Assembly: GCA_018881555.1 (NCBI GenBank)
Contig: JACAXG010000130.1
Coordinates: 716,079-780,078, forward strand
DNA from: Amblyornis subalaris
Taxonomy: Eukaryota > Chordata > Aves > Passeriformes > Ptilonorhynchidae
Direction: 5' to 3'
DNA: 64,000 bases
A model generated the notes under the pieces. It ran no database searches, was not told the origin of the DNA, and was given only the letters and a program-made list of their open reading frames with translations. This document shows, piece after piece, positions 44,615-55,765 of this stretch (within the stretch, counting starts at the first letter, position 1; every line of letters starts with the position of its first letter). Made by a program: the position numbers and the translations under genes.

Positions 44615-46029
44615 TTCCTTCTGCTCCAGGATCCTGTGGGAGGGCCATCAAAATGTGGCTTGGAGGGGGAAGAAAGTTGAAAACACCAATTTTTAGCACC
44701 CCTAAAGCACCACTGGCACTGCCTGGACATGCAAACCTCATCCCACGGAACACGGCAGAGGCTCTGCAGCCTCCAGCTCTGGAAAGGAGCCTCAGAAACA
44801 AGGATTTCACAGCTGTTCTTTGTGCTTGCTCCCTCTCCAGTGTGAAATTCCCTTTTAGGTCTCCTCTCCCAGCAAGTCTTTAATGGTCTTTATCTCTAAA
44901 ATCCGGCTCATGCCCCAACCTTCCAGCTCCTCTCTGCTCCCAAACTGCTGTTTTCAGATGGATAATTATGTCCACGAGGGGTTTTTCCCTTTAAATCCTG
45001 CAATGTGACCCAGCCAGCAAAGAGGGAGCATCTCCTCAGCTGCGGAAACCCAGCCCAGATGTGTCCCCAAGAGGGTGAGGGGGAACCCCAAAATAAATCC
45101 TGCTGGTTCGACACCTGAGGTTTTGCCAAAAAAATGCNTTGAGCAAACTGAGCAAAACTCGTTGCCTGTTCCCTGTTTTTCTCTGCACTTTCAGTGGCAT
45201 TTCGGGTGTCCAGGGCAGGGCTTCCCCTTCCTGCTGCAGGCTGAGGCTGTGCAATGGGGAAGGGAGATATTTCTGGGTGTGTTTAGCCTCTNTTTGCGTT
45301 GCTAGGATGGGTGGCACCGCCGGGACGTGACCCAGGGAGCTCATCCCTCGCCCAGCCTGGAGCAGGGAAGGGGNTCCTGCCACCCACGGCCACCAACAGC
45401 TACAAAAGCCTCCTTAGAGCTGTNAAAAATTCCCAGGAATGTCCCCACCAAGGGTGTTGTCGTTCTGGCAGGCAGCAGAGATGGTCTGGGTTAATTTTGG
45501 GGTGGAAAACCCCTGCCTGCTGTGGCCGTCAGGGATTCACAGGATGAGGAGATGTTGGGAATGACAGACAAATGAGGGAGTGACGTGAGGGAATCAGTCC
45601 AGGAGATGACTGGAGACACTGGAGGAATGTTCCTTGGGATCAGAGGTCCAGGGCTTGCAGAGCCGCGTCCATCTCCTGGAAATCCAGGAGCCATCATTCC
45701 CGCTGTTGGGAGTCGCAGGGCACGTTTATTAGACTCAAGGAAAACGCTGCTCATCCCATTTCTGCTGCCAGGATTGATGGGGACNGGGACTGAGCTGTCA
45801 CCCGACAATAAAAACAACTCCTGAGGCAACCAGAGCCCAGCACACGCCGAGGATGGGCCAAAACCCTGCTAGAACATTAAACCTTGCCTTAGACAAGAGC
45901 TCAATTAGATCAGACTGAGCAGAATGGATCTGAGGAGAGCTCCTCCTCCAGCTCTTCCAGCACTGCCCCATGGTGCTTTAAACCCCAATCCTTTCCACCT
46001 ATGCACGAGGTGACACTTTGAATATCTGT
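44615..46029. other. Unique noncoding sequence
   Basis: No recognised repeat, gene or strong motif cluster. Confidence 0.45.
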
Positions 46030-46082
46030 CACAAGGATATCGTGGAATAACGGAATGTTTTAAGATGGAAAAGCCCTCTGGG
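46030..46082 (-). repeat. CR1 LINE fragment, tail only
   Basis: 'cgtggaataacggaatgttt' then 'taagatggaaaagccctctg' is the complement of a CR1 terminus. Diverged. Confidence 0.6.
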
Positions 46083-46479
46083 ACTGGCAGGAGAAAGCAG
46101 CAGGGCACGTGGGGCAGGGGAGGCTCCTGCAGAGCNGTGGTTTGGTGGTCAGCAGAGTTCCCCACGCAGCAGGAAACAGCAGTTCCTGTTCCCCCTCTGC
46201 CCTCTGAGCGTACCCTGGGTATTTTTAAATTATGTTGAAATAAAAACAGGCAGCAGAAATGGGCCGAGGGAGGGAGGGAGCTGATGGACAGCAGGGTTAG
46301 ACACCTTGTAACGTGATTTTTTTCACACCTTCTTCAGCTGCTTTTGGAGCAGGAAGGTGAATCCTGGGATGGGATAGGGTGGGAAGAGCCTTCCCGAGCT
46401 CCTCATCCTCGCAGGATCCATCCCGCGTGAGCATGAGGTAGTCTGGAGTTTGAGCCTCGCACAAACTTTTTAATCCTTG

Positions 46480-46860
46480 CGTCTTTCTGGTGAACAGCAG
46501 ATGTCCCCCAGCAGTAACTGTGTGCATTCCCGGGATTTATCTCCACTGGATTGCCTTTGGCATCCAATCCCATAAAGTTGCCTCTTTGGTGAAGGGATGT
46601 CGTCCGTCTCGAGGCGCTGGAGGGGTTAATGTGATGTGTAACCAACGTAAGATATATTTAATGATCTCTGAAATTGCTTCTGTGGAGCGTCCCCATAACT
46701 GCCACAACTCGATTTACTACAGATCCTGCAAATAACAAATGCAATTACTCGGGAATCAACATAATATTGGGTCAGACAGGCTGATATTCCCTCCATTTGC
46801 TGGAAACTTAATATAAATCTGGAGCAAGTGTCTCTCTCTCCAGCCATATTCCCGGGCTGT
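46480..46860. promoter_or_regulatory. Candidate conserved noncoding element (one of the stronger ones)
   Basis: About 380 bp of complex, non-repetitive sequence that becomes AT-rich after 46620: 'ggttaatgtgatgtgtaacc', 'gatatatttaatgatctctg', 'aataacaaatgcaattactc' and 'cttaatataaatctgg'. It lacks the 'aattccc' words typical of the surroundings. Conservation is inferred. Confidence 0.35.
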
Positions 46861-46916
46861 GCTCTCAGAAACAACATCCAGCGTGGATTTCTGGAAAAAT
46901 CCTTAAACGCCAGGAT

Positions 46917-46976
46917 GCTGTAATATTAATTTTTGCCTTATTAAGAGCTGTAATGTTAATTTTTGCCTTATTAAGG
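46917..46976. repeat. 30-bp tandem duplication
   Basis: Units 46917-46946 and 46947-46976 differ at two positions. Confidence 0.95.
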
Positions 46977-47647
46977 GCCTTTGGCTGCACCAGGACTTTG
47001 CACCCTCAGGTGAAAGCCTTTCAGTGTCAGTGCTGGTTTCAGTGTGTTGATCCTGTTCAGCCAAAGGCTGTTCCCTGATTCCCAGTCCTTGACATTCCTT
47101 GCTGTGCCTCCTGAAGGACGAGCAGACGAGGGAGATAAAGCCCAGGGTGTGATGGGAATGCTGACGCCCGCAGTGTCCCCAGTGCTCCGTGTTGTGTCAT
47201 TCCAGCAAGGTTTGGGTCACCAGTGCTCAGCAAGGCCACAGAGCTGGCTGGGAAAGCCTGGATTTTGCGGGGTGGTCTTTCCTTTCCATATTCCTTGGTT
47301 TGAATTCTTTCCCAAATCCAAGGCTGGTGCTGCCGGAGGGTTTAACTTGGATCGGTCACCTCCTGTGTGCTGGTGGCAGCCGGACCCTGGAGGGGGAATA
47401 TCCTCTGGACAGTGGAAAGCTGGGTCTGTCTGGTAGCCAGAGGGAGAATTGCTGGATAATTTATGACTCCTAAATCTTCCTGGGAAGACTCACCTTGCCA
47501 GGAGGCAGAGGATTTCTGCCAGCCGGGTGTTCCCNTGTGCGGGTCACACGTCCTCCTCCCTTTGGAGGTCGTGCAGGAAAACCTCACTTTGGACACCCAG
47601 GAAGAGACAAGAGCTCCATTCCCTGCNTGCTGAGCTGCTCCAGATGG

Positions 47648-47820
47648 AATCTTTTAGGTTGGAAAAGCCATCAAGTCCAACCATTCCAAGGTCATCACTA
47701 ACCCATGTCCCCAGGCAACACATCCACACATTTGCTGAACACTTCCAGGGTTGGTGATTCCACAGCCTCTTCCAACTCCTGACCACCCTTCCAGTGGTCA
47801 ATATTCCGGGATTCTCTCTG
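47648..47820 (-). repeat. CR1 LINE fragment, 3' end
   Basis: 'ggaatcttttaggttggaaa', 'atcaagtccaaccattcc', 'tgctgaacacttccagggtt' and 'ccacccttccagtggtcaat' give the complement of a CR1 3' end. Confidence 0.88.
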
Positions 47821-48779
47821 AGATGTGGGATTTTAGGAGGAGCAGAGCCACAGCAGCAGGTGATGACCTCTCCTTCCCAAGCTCCAAGAGCTGGACGCTG
47901 GTGCTGGATATGATCCCTCCCCCAGGAGAGACGCCTCACCCCATGGGGGACACCGTGGTCCCCCTGCTTTAGGGAATTGATAGATTCCCCTATCGATTCC
48001 CTACAGACAACCCCCCCTTCCAGGCAAACGTGATCCCTCCCATTTTTCAGGAACAAAGGTTTTATGCCTAAATGATAAAGCTCCCAAAATCAGGGCCCGG
48101 GGCCCGGAGCCGAGCGGTGACAAGCGAGATAAAGCAGACAAAGGCACGGGGAGGCTCTCGTGTTGCAGTGCTAATAAATAAGGCTCTCCACGGGCTCTCC
48201 AGAGGAGAAACATTCCAGTTGGTTCAATAAAACAGGCCATAACGAGAGATTTATACGGAATATATTGGATTTATTCATCGAGGATTGCGGATCTCGGGGC
48301 AGGGACATTTTTTTTTTCCTGCTCCGGGTCCTTCCCCGGCAGCGGCTGCTTGTCACCAGTGCCTTTGTGCAGGGGACAGGGGCTGGGGGGTTCAGATCCT
48401 GGGATGGCAGGCACATCACAGGCAGCCAGATGTGTGTGGCTTCTCTGCCTCCAGCAGCTCCAAAATTCCCAAGCCAGGATGTCTTTGTGGAAAGAAAGAT
48501 AAATGGCAAAATAGCAATTTTTGGCAGCTCTCCCACCCTGACCCCCCACTTCCTATGCAAAAATATTCCTGCAGTAGGCACAGAAAGAGGTTTGAATGGT
48601 TCAGAGTATGATTTAGGCTAAAAGTTGCTTAAAACATAATTTTTGGATTTTCTAGAAGCTGAATTTGGGCTTTTTGGAGCTCGTTTTGTCACAGAGTCCA
48701 TGAGCAGCCCTCACACGAAGGCTGAGAAGCACATATAGGGATGGCCAGGCAGGTGTGTAATGTGTGTACCCAGCAGGCC

Positions 48780-49130
48780 CTAATAACGATCCAAATTAGC
48801 CTAAATTCAGTCAGTCCTCATTATAGACCTGGAAATTTAATCATTTTCTTCTCCTTTATAGCTGTTGAGCAAATGCTTTGTGAGCCCTGTGGTCTTTGCA
48901 GCCCCAAATTCCTTTTTTGTGAGAAAGCTTTCCAAATTATCCTTATTATCTCAAAAGAATCTGACCAGAACCCCAAACCCACCCTCAGTGAAAGCCTCGC
49001 TGCCCCTATCAAAGCATGGATAAGGTTAATCCGCTCCATCCCAAGGCTTTTCCCACGATAATCCCATAACCGTATGTCACACAAGGAATTATCGGGGAAA
49101 ACTTGGCTTGGCTGCTCCTCCCCTTTATCA
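48780..49130. promoter_or_regulatory. Candidate conserved noncoding element
   Basis: 'taataacgatccaaattagc', 'ctcattatagacctggaaat' and 'ttatccttattatctcaaaa' in non-repetitive AT-rich sequence. Texture-based. Confidence 0.3.
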
Positions 49131-49744
49131 CCAGATTACATCCAGTGAAACCCCGNAAGATGGGAGGCAACCAGAAGCCCATAAAGAAAAAAAGGGTCAG
49201 GAGGGCAAAGGGACGAGGTTTGGATGTCACACAAGGACTCGGGGAAGGAGAACGGCCCCTGGATCGCTCGGCATGGGGAGGAGGATGCGGCGGCACCGTA
49301 ATGTAAAATGCATTAAGCTGTCAAAATGAAGATCCTGTCTTCAATCACACCGGGTCCCCCAGGCCCCCATGTTAAATATTACATCAAGACATTTCCTGTC
49401 TGGCATTTAGAAAGAGGAAAAAAAAAAAATGGAAAAGGAGAAAGGAGAAAGGAGAAATGTACTTTAGGTCCCGGAGCGCTGGGGTGTCCCCGGGGCCAGC
49501 NTCGCCTCCTCGGTGACATAGGGACTTGCTCTGGGGAAGATTTTGCTCCTTTTCCCCCATAAATGCAGTTGGTTGGGGAGGAGAATTCCCAAGGAAAGCT
49601 GCCGTTCTGCTCTGAGTGGGTTTGGGGTTTTTGGAGGCCTGGGNGCAGCCCTGGCTTCGCCTCTGACACCGAAGCCTCTCCCCTTAACTGAGCCCTTCTC
49701 CTTCCTTCTCCTTCCCTCCTCCCAGCCCTGCTACCTGGGGACGC

Positions 49745-49890
49745 TGGAGAACTTCATCTGAATTCATTTCCAAAGTGGATTAGTTAAACTTCATTAAAGG
49801 CTGGTGTAGACAGCCTTTTCCAGAATTAAGGTGGCCTTAATTTGATTTACTNGGGAGCTTAATTTACTTCCATCGGTGACTGTCAGCGTT
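49745..49890. promoter_or_regulatory. Candidate conserved noncoding element
   Basis: 'ggattagttaaacttcatta', 'ggccttaatttgatttac' and 'gagcttaatttacttcc' within 120 bp, all carrying TTAA/TAAT cores. Confidence 0.3.
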
Positions 49891-50251
49891 GTCAGGACAC
49901 TTGGGGACAGCCACCCTGCTCCTCCCCCTATCACCACTGCCATCCCATCCCGAAAACGGGATCAGGAATGACAGAATTCCTCGCCTGAGCCCAGGTGGTG
50001 AGAGGAAGAACCACAAAAAAACCATTTCTGACCGGGGCAGGAANGTGAATAACTGAACCACTGCTTCTTAAAAACATTACAGCTCCCCTCATAAAAAATG
50101 CCAATAAATCCTGCCCTGGAAGCAATTTCAAAGCAGGGATTCCAGTCTTTCCTCTTGTGCTTTGATGGCTGCCTGTGAATTCTGATGGCATCACCTCCAG
50201 CCCCCTGAATTTCAGCTCTGCTATTTCCAGCTTGGATGCCTGTATGGAATT

Positions 50252-50402
50252 CTAGAATCCCAGAGCGGTTTGGGATGGAAGGGACCTTAAAGCCCATCTC
50301 GTTCCACCCCCTGCCATGGGCAGGGACACCTTCCACTATCCCAGGTTGCTCCAAGCCCCAACACTTCCAGGGATGGGGCAGCCACGGCTTCCCCGGGCCA
50401 CC
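50252..50402 (-). repeat. CR1 LINE fragment, 3' end
   Basis: 'gcggtttgggatggaaggga', 'ccccctgccatgggcaggga', 'ctatcccaggttgctccaag' and 'ggggcagccacggcttccc' read as CR1 on the - strand. About 20 bp ('cttggacac' side) are deleted after 'ccaagcccc'. Confidence 0.93.
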
Positions 50403-50689
50403 AATGTCCTTTCTAGAAAGCAGTAAAATGTGTCACCTCCCTCTCCCTGAGGCCATAATTTCATTCAGCAACAAAAGCTGGAAGAAAAACAGAGATTTCC
50501 CCCAAATCCTGCCCATCACCAAATCCTTCTCTCCCGATGCAAGATCTGTATGAAGCTGTAAAGCCCCTGATTAAGGCATCCAGGAGCTCTGACACCCCCG
50601 GGGANGCTGCTCGTCCAGGAAAAGCAATTCCAGGGACCTGCCCGAGCGGCAGAGATTTGGGGCTGCATTTTGAGCAGTTTCCCCTTCGT

Positions 50690-50880
50690 TGTCACCGGGT
50701 TTGTTTTTAATGAGAGCTGGAGCCGTGCAGATTAAAGAAGAATGTCGCAGAAGGGGCTGATCAAATTGAAAAGATCCATCAGATTAATTACCAGGCTTAA
50801 AGGAGCTTGTCCGTTTATTAGAAACAAAAGCCTTGGGCTGCTTGCTGTTGAGGTTATAATATCTTCCCCTTTTTTTCCCA
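50690..50880. promoter_or_regulatory. Candidate conserved noncoding element (one of the stronger ones)
   Basis: Complex AT-rich sequence: 'gcagattaaagaagaatgtc', 'gctgatcaaattgaaaagat', 'ccatcagattaattaccagg', 'cttgtccgtttattagaaac'. TCAAAT/GATCAAA (TCF-like), ATTAATTA and TTATTAG cores lie close together. Binding and conservation are inferred. Confidence 0.35.
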
Positions 50881-50970
50881 ATATTTCCACTTGATCTTGT
50901 CAAACCAATCCGCGGGGTTGGTGCGGAGTCAAACAGAATTTGCATGAAGCCTTTCCCGGCTGCCTGCTGG

Positions 50971-51002
50971 GAATACTCACTGGATACTCACTGGATACTC
51001 AG
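50971..51002. repeat. 11-bp tandem repeat, about 3 copies
   Basis: 'gaatactcac' followed by two 'tggatactca' based units. Confidence 0.85.
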
Positions 51003-51129
51003 CCTGTGCTCACCATTCACCTTCACCCTCNGGAGCACTCCTTGCTTCTTGTTGAAGTTTTCCAAGGCAGTCCTGGCTGCTTTCCAGTGCTCACCCAGGC
51101 CTGCCTGTGCCCAGCACGGCCCGTTTGAA

Positions 51130-51430
51130 NCGCTGCATCCATATTTATCATAACTTGGGGAGCATAAGGAATATTTTAATCTTAAAACACCTCCCTGGCT
51201 GGGGCTGAGATTAAATAAATGCACAACTAAAAGATGCAGGCAGCCAACCTTTTACCCACACGGCACCAGTGACGGGGTAGAGGCAAAAAGGGAGGCAATT
51301 TTGGGGCTGCAGCCTCCAAAGCAGCGATTCCGAATGAAAACCACCCGTCGGCTCACCCAAAGCCTTGGAATTCGCACGTTGCAATTTCCTTTCCGGCCGT
51401 GATAACGAGCACGGCGTTAATCAGGCAGCC
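51130..51430. promoter_or_regulatory. Candidate conserved noncoding elements, two patches
   Basis: Patch 1 (about 51135-51230): 'atttatcataacttggggag', 'ggaatattttaatcttaaaa', 'gagattaaataaatgcac'. Patch 2 (about 51310-51430): 'gcgattccgaatgaaaacc', 'cgtgataacgagcacggcgt', 'taatcaggcagcctgagc'. Both are non-repetitive. Low certainty. Confidence 0.25.
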
Positions 51431-51639
51431 TGAGCCTCGGTGTGGGATCTCCCGAGCTTCCCAGTCAGCCAAAGGGGCTCAGTGCTCTGTGTTCCCAGAG
51501 GATCTGGCGTGGTCCGGGTGATTCCTGAGGGCAGCAGGGTGGTGTGTCCCCGTGGGATAAGCTGCACCCTGCTCCAGGTCCCCGGCTGGAGCCAGGCAGG
51601 GCTTGGTCTCTTCTCCCAGGTNAAAGGGACANAANAGCC

Positions 51640-51812
51640 TCAGGCTGNTNCCCGGAGAAGCTGTGGCTGCCCCTGGATCCCAGGAAGTGTCCAAGGCCAG
51701 GCTGGATGGGGCTTGGAGCAGCCTGGGATAGTGGGAGGTGTCCCTGCCCATGGCAGGGGGTGGGACTGGATAATCAAGGTGTATTCCCACCCAAACAATT
51801 CCATGATTCCAT
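51640..51812 (+). repeat. CR1 LINE fragment, 3' end
   Basis: 'ccggagaagctgtggctgcc', 'aagtgtccaaggccaggctg', 'gtgtccctgcccatggcagg', and an 'aattccatgattcc' terminus. Confidence 0.93.
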
Positions 51813-53084
51813 AAAATGACCTATCACAGTCTGAGAAACCGAGTCATCAGAAAATGATGGAGCTCACGGGACCACAGGAGGATGCTGTCCTAAATTCCCT
51901 GTAAAATTACCATTCCCTCCCTGTGGCTGGGAAGGAGCTGTGCTAGGAATCAATCCCCACCACCCAGNAGATGCTCTGAAACTCCACCCCTTCCACCACA
52001 CGTCCTTCGAGNTGATCATTCCTCACAGATGATCACGGCTCAGGGAAAACAACATCATTTTATTGGGAAGGAAGCATTTCCCCCTCCCAGACAGTGCAAA
52101 CGTGATCTAAAACATCGGGAAGCTCTGCCCGGGTGGGATTTCAGCAGGGACCGGTTGCAAGGGTTGGAGCTGCCGCGGCTTTCGTGCCTGGTTGGGATGA
52201 TCCGCGGGATGCAGCGCACGGATGAGCATTTTGGGCGCCTTCCCTGCGGCTTGCAGACCTCGCCTGAACCCACCAGCCACAAACTCNGCTCCTCCTGCTT
52301 CCCAGCATCCTCCAAACCCGGAGCCAGCAGCGCAAAGGAGACATCCTGACCCCCCCAGTCCTGGATCACATCCCTAAATCTGATCCTGGGGCTCCTGGCT
52401 GCAATAAATATCAGAGTTTCTCAGGACTGTTCCCACCGATGCGAGCAGGAATCATATTTTGAAGCTCCCACCAAGCAAAGCTTCCCTATAATTTGCTAAA
52501 TTTATCCCAAACACAATAGCGTGTGTGGAAAGGGGGGATCTAAGTATGGAAGCCACTGTTTTAATATAATTGGCCTTTTAGATTAAAAGGCTCTTGTAAT
52601 AACCTTTTTCTAAGAAGCAGGAAAAGTCATAATTACAGAGCAGCCGCACATGACAGATAGATGTTCCAAACGGAGAAAATTAACTCTTCCCTGCGTTTCC
52701 CACGGAGGAATCCGTGCCAGGATCAGCCACCAACGCTGCAAAAAAAAAGGAAAAGACAAAACCCCCTCACTCACCTAATCTCATTTTTAGTAACTTGGGC
52801 GTTCTCCCCTTTGCCTTGGAAATCAGTGGGGGTTTTTCTGCTGGGTGAAGGAGAAGCTGAACCTGGCTGTGTGAGCATTTTAATTAGTTAAATTATTATT
52901 TATAATAATTTATTTTCATTATATTTATTATTATTAAATATAAAAATATCAAATACATTTAATAAATNTGATTATTGTTTTAACACTCTGCCTATTGCAA
53001 TTCCTCTGAAGGTGGGACCAGCTCAGCCAAGCTCCAGGGGGGGCTGGGGCAGATCCAGCTCCTGCTTCCCATGCTCCATGTCCT
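51813..53084. other. Unique noncoding sequence
   Basis: No gene. Contains the candidate element at 52540-52700 and an AT-only-like tract (about 52872-52985: repeated 'ttatta', 'aaatat', 'attt'). Confidence 0.4.
52540..52700. promoter_or_regulatory. Candidate conserved noncoding element with 8-bp stem
   Basis: 'gttttaatataattggcctt', 'ctcttgtaataacctttttc', 'gtcataattacagagcagcc' and 'atgacagatagatgttcc'. GCCTTTTA (52573-52580) and TAAAAGGC (52584-52591) pair around a 3-nt loop. Selected on texture. Confidence 0.33.
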
Positions 53085-53290
53085 GCCCTGGACACGGAGG
53101 AGGAGGTTTAAATTGGATATTAGGGAATATTTCTTCTCTGAAAGGGTTGTATAGCCCTGGCACAGGGGTGGAGTCTCCATCCTTGGATTTAAAAGCCACG
53201 TGGATGTGGCTCTTGGGGACAGTGGTCAGTGGTGGCCTTGGCAGTGCTGGGGATCAGCTGGATGCTCTGGGAGGGCTTTTCCAACCTGCT
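53085..53290 (+). repeat. CR1 LINE fragment, 3' end
   Basis: 'ggtttaaattggatattagg', 'tgaaagggttgtatagccct', 'ggtggccttggcagtgctgg' and 'gggagggcttttccaacctg' follow in CR1 order. Confidence 0.9.
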
Positions 53291-54991
53291 GCTGCCAAGG
53301 AATCGCTGCAAGGCGAAGAATTCCTCGCTGGGGTTTGCTGGAAAACAAATACCAGGAGATTTCATCACAATGCTGAACAGAGAGGGCAACATTTGAGAGC
53401 TCCAGGTGGAAGCTGGTGATGCACAGAGGGCTCAGTGACCCCGTGGGAACAGGGGGGTCACACCCGGAGCAGGGCAGCGCTGGCACCACCACAGCAGCAC
53501 CCNGCTCCCCTCAGGATGTCCCCAGGATCCCTGGATCCCCTCAGGATGCCCCCCGGATGCCTCCAAGGCCCAACAGCCCCGTGCTGGAATGGTTCTGCTG
53601 CTTTGCCACCCCAATAAACACCCCACAGGCAAATCCTTCGCCCTCCCTCTTCGGTCCCACATGGAAACCCCCGGGACGACTTTCCNGACTCACGGGCGCT
53701 GTGCCAGCTGCTGTCACTCCACTCTGGGCTGGGAGGTGTTTTTCCACTGTGGCCTAAAACCATTTCTGGCTGGTTAGAGAGGGAATTCTAACAGGAGCTG
53801 ACTGGTTCACGCCGGCGAGCCGCGGCCCTCCAACGTCTCACGCCCAGCTCGTCCGCGTCGGGCGAGAGAAAAATCTCAAATCAGAAAACGAATATTTAAA
53901 AATAGATCCACCCCAGGATCGTTTTCCCCCGCTCGGCAGCACGGCGAAGGCATCTGTGACGAGCGTTTCCTCCGCGCCGCCTCTCATTTTTATACGTCGC
54001 CTTCAGCGTTCGAAGAAAAAGAGCGGGAGCGCTAAGTCAGCTCATTAATCACTCCAGCCCGGGAAAGCTCCAGTAAATCTCCCAAGTTTTATATCTCTAT
54101 TTCTCCGAGCTGGAGCCCGGGGATGGAGGCCATGTGCTCTCCATTTGCAAGCAGGCAGCTCACGCTCACATTTTTGCCCGCTGACCTCAGCCCCCGCGGC
54201 CCCAGGTGCGGCGAAACCCGCGGCCCCGGCGCGCGAGGGGACGGCGTGTCCAAACAAACGTCGGGATTTGGGATTTGTTTCGGGGGGGCCCCGGCGGTGA
54301 TTTACCCACAGCCCGCTCCCATCGTTCACAGGAGGATAAGGCAGGGGTGTTGATAATAAAATAATCCACGGGNTTGTGGATTTCTGGTAATCGAAGTGAG
54401 GAAACTCCTCACACATCCGTAGTTCCCGGTGTCTCCGGTTTTCCCGGGATGAGAGCTGGNGCCCTGCTGGGTGCTGGCCACCCGCCCGAGGGGGATGTCT
54501 TGGGGTGGGAGGCAGCGTGGCCCCGGTGACATTAAAGCAGGNATTGTCCCCAGAGCCACGTCTGCCATCAGCACCGCTCCAGCTGAGCCCGGCTCTGCCC
54601 TCTCCTCCCCTCCCGCCCAACGATCCGAGCGGAGCAAATCTAATGAGGGAGGGGATGTGGAGACACTGCCAGGGAATCAGCTCCAGCCCCTTCCCTCGCT
54701 GACCCCTGCAGTCCCTGGAATAACAAAGAGCTCATTTCCAGCACTCCCCGCTCCTCCGATCGCAGCTGGTGCTGCCCAGGCCAGGATTGTGGCAACATCC
54801 GGGAGCATCCTCTGGCCGGAGTGTCCATCAGTGGGAGCCAGAAGGTGCAGAAAATTCCCGAAAATTCCCCTTCCCAAGCTGCCAGGAATGGCAAGTCCAT
54901 GACTCTGTAAAATCCATGGCTTTGGCTGCACTGGAAAACCTCAAACAGCATTTGAANGACTAAAATCAATTAATGGGTAGAGCTGTGAATT
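53291..54991. other. Unique noncoding sequence
   Basis: No CR1 recognised. A C/G-rich segment at 53500-53580 repeats 'cccctcaggatg' and 'ccaggatccctggatcc'. The CpG-rich block is listed separately. Confidence 0.4.
53800..54360. promoter_or_regulatory. CpG-rich block, candidate regulatory element or promoter
   Basis: Many CpGs over 500 bp ('gccggcgagccgcggccctc', 'cgtccgcgtcgggcgagag', 'gcggccccggcgcgcgagg') alternate with AT-rich words ('acgaatatttaaaaatagat', 'tcattaatcactccagc', 'ttttatatctctatttc'). This mix is typical of developmental enhancers or CpG-island shores. No frame or splice pattern supports an exon. Confidence 0.35.
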
Positions 54992-55052
54992 CTTTAATCC
55001 TAAAGGTTGGAAAAGCCCTCTGGATCACGGATTCCAACCATTAACCCACGGG
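54992..55052 (-). repeat. CR1 LINE fragment, tail
   Basis: 'taatcctaaaggttggaaaa', 'gccctctggatcacgg' and 'attccaaccattaaccca' are the complement of a CR1 terminus. Confidence 0.75.
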
Positions 55053-55539
55053 ATTTTTGGGTCCCCCTTCAAAGCCTTCCCAGCCTAAAAGCTCAGGNAC
55101 CTGGAACAGATCTGAGATCATTCAGATTTTTTCTCTGGTACAGATTTTCATGGTTTCCCCAGCTCAAATTTGGTGCAAAACAAGGGGGAAACGAGCAACT
55201 GAGGATAAAAGAGAGATAAAATATTCGGGTTTATTTTTAAAATGCTATTTTTTGTATTTTTCCATGCTGTCCTTGCATAACCACAAAAAGGCTTTCAAAA
55301 GTGCATCTTGGGAGGTTTTCCAGAAAAGGAAAACGAATTATTTATCCCATATCCGCGCGTTGCACACGGCGGTGCCAGCGGGGTCGGGCTGGGGGCAGCA
55401 GACAAAGGTTCCCATCTGCTGACCCACAAACAACAGGGCCCTGCCACATAAACTCATTTTCCCAGCCACAAAACCCTCANCTCTTTCCCCTTCTTCAGTA
55501 TGAGATGAAGGATAAATCAAATCCTGAAATTCAGGACAA
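55053..55539. other. Unique noncoding sequence
   Basis: No gene or repeat recognised. Confidence 0.4.
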
Positions 55540-55765
55540 TGAGGAATCACAGGATCACTGAGAGATCAAGTCCACCGTGTCCCAAGTGCCACATCTCCTT
55601 GATTTTTAGCATTTCCAGGGATGGTGACTCCACCACTGCCCTGGGCAGCCTGGTCTAGTGCTCAACCACTCTTCCAGAGGAGGAATTTTCCCTGATATCC
55701 AACCTGACNCTCTCCTGGTGGCCATTTCCCTTTGTCCTATCGNCGGGAAATGCTCCACGAGCTCG
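55540..55765 (-). repeat. CR1 LINE fragment
   Basis: 'gatcaagtccaccgtgtccc', 'atttccagggatggtgactc', 'ctgccctgggcagcctggtc' and 'cctgatatccaacctga' are the complement of a CR1 3' body. This is a separate copy from the tail at 55.0 kb. Confidence 0.88.

Larger units (their letters stand above)
46083..47647. other. Unique noncoding sequence
   Basis: Includes the candidate element at 46480-46860 and the 30-bp duplication at 46917. No gene recognised. Confidence 0.4.
47821..50251. other. 2.4-kb unique noncoding stretch
   Basis: No CR1 and no gene. Two candidate elements are listed separately. An A run and purine-rich repeat lie at about 49423-49456. Confidence 0.45.
50403..51639. other. Unique noncoding sequence
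   Basis: No gene or CR1. Two candidate elements and a short 11-bp repeat are listed separately. Confidence 0.4.
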
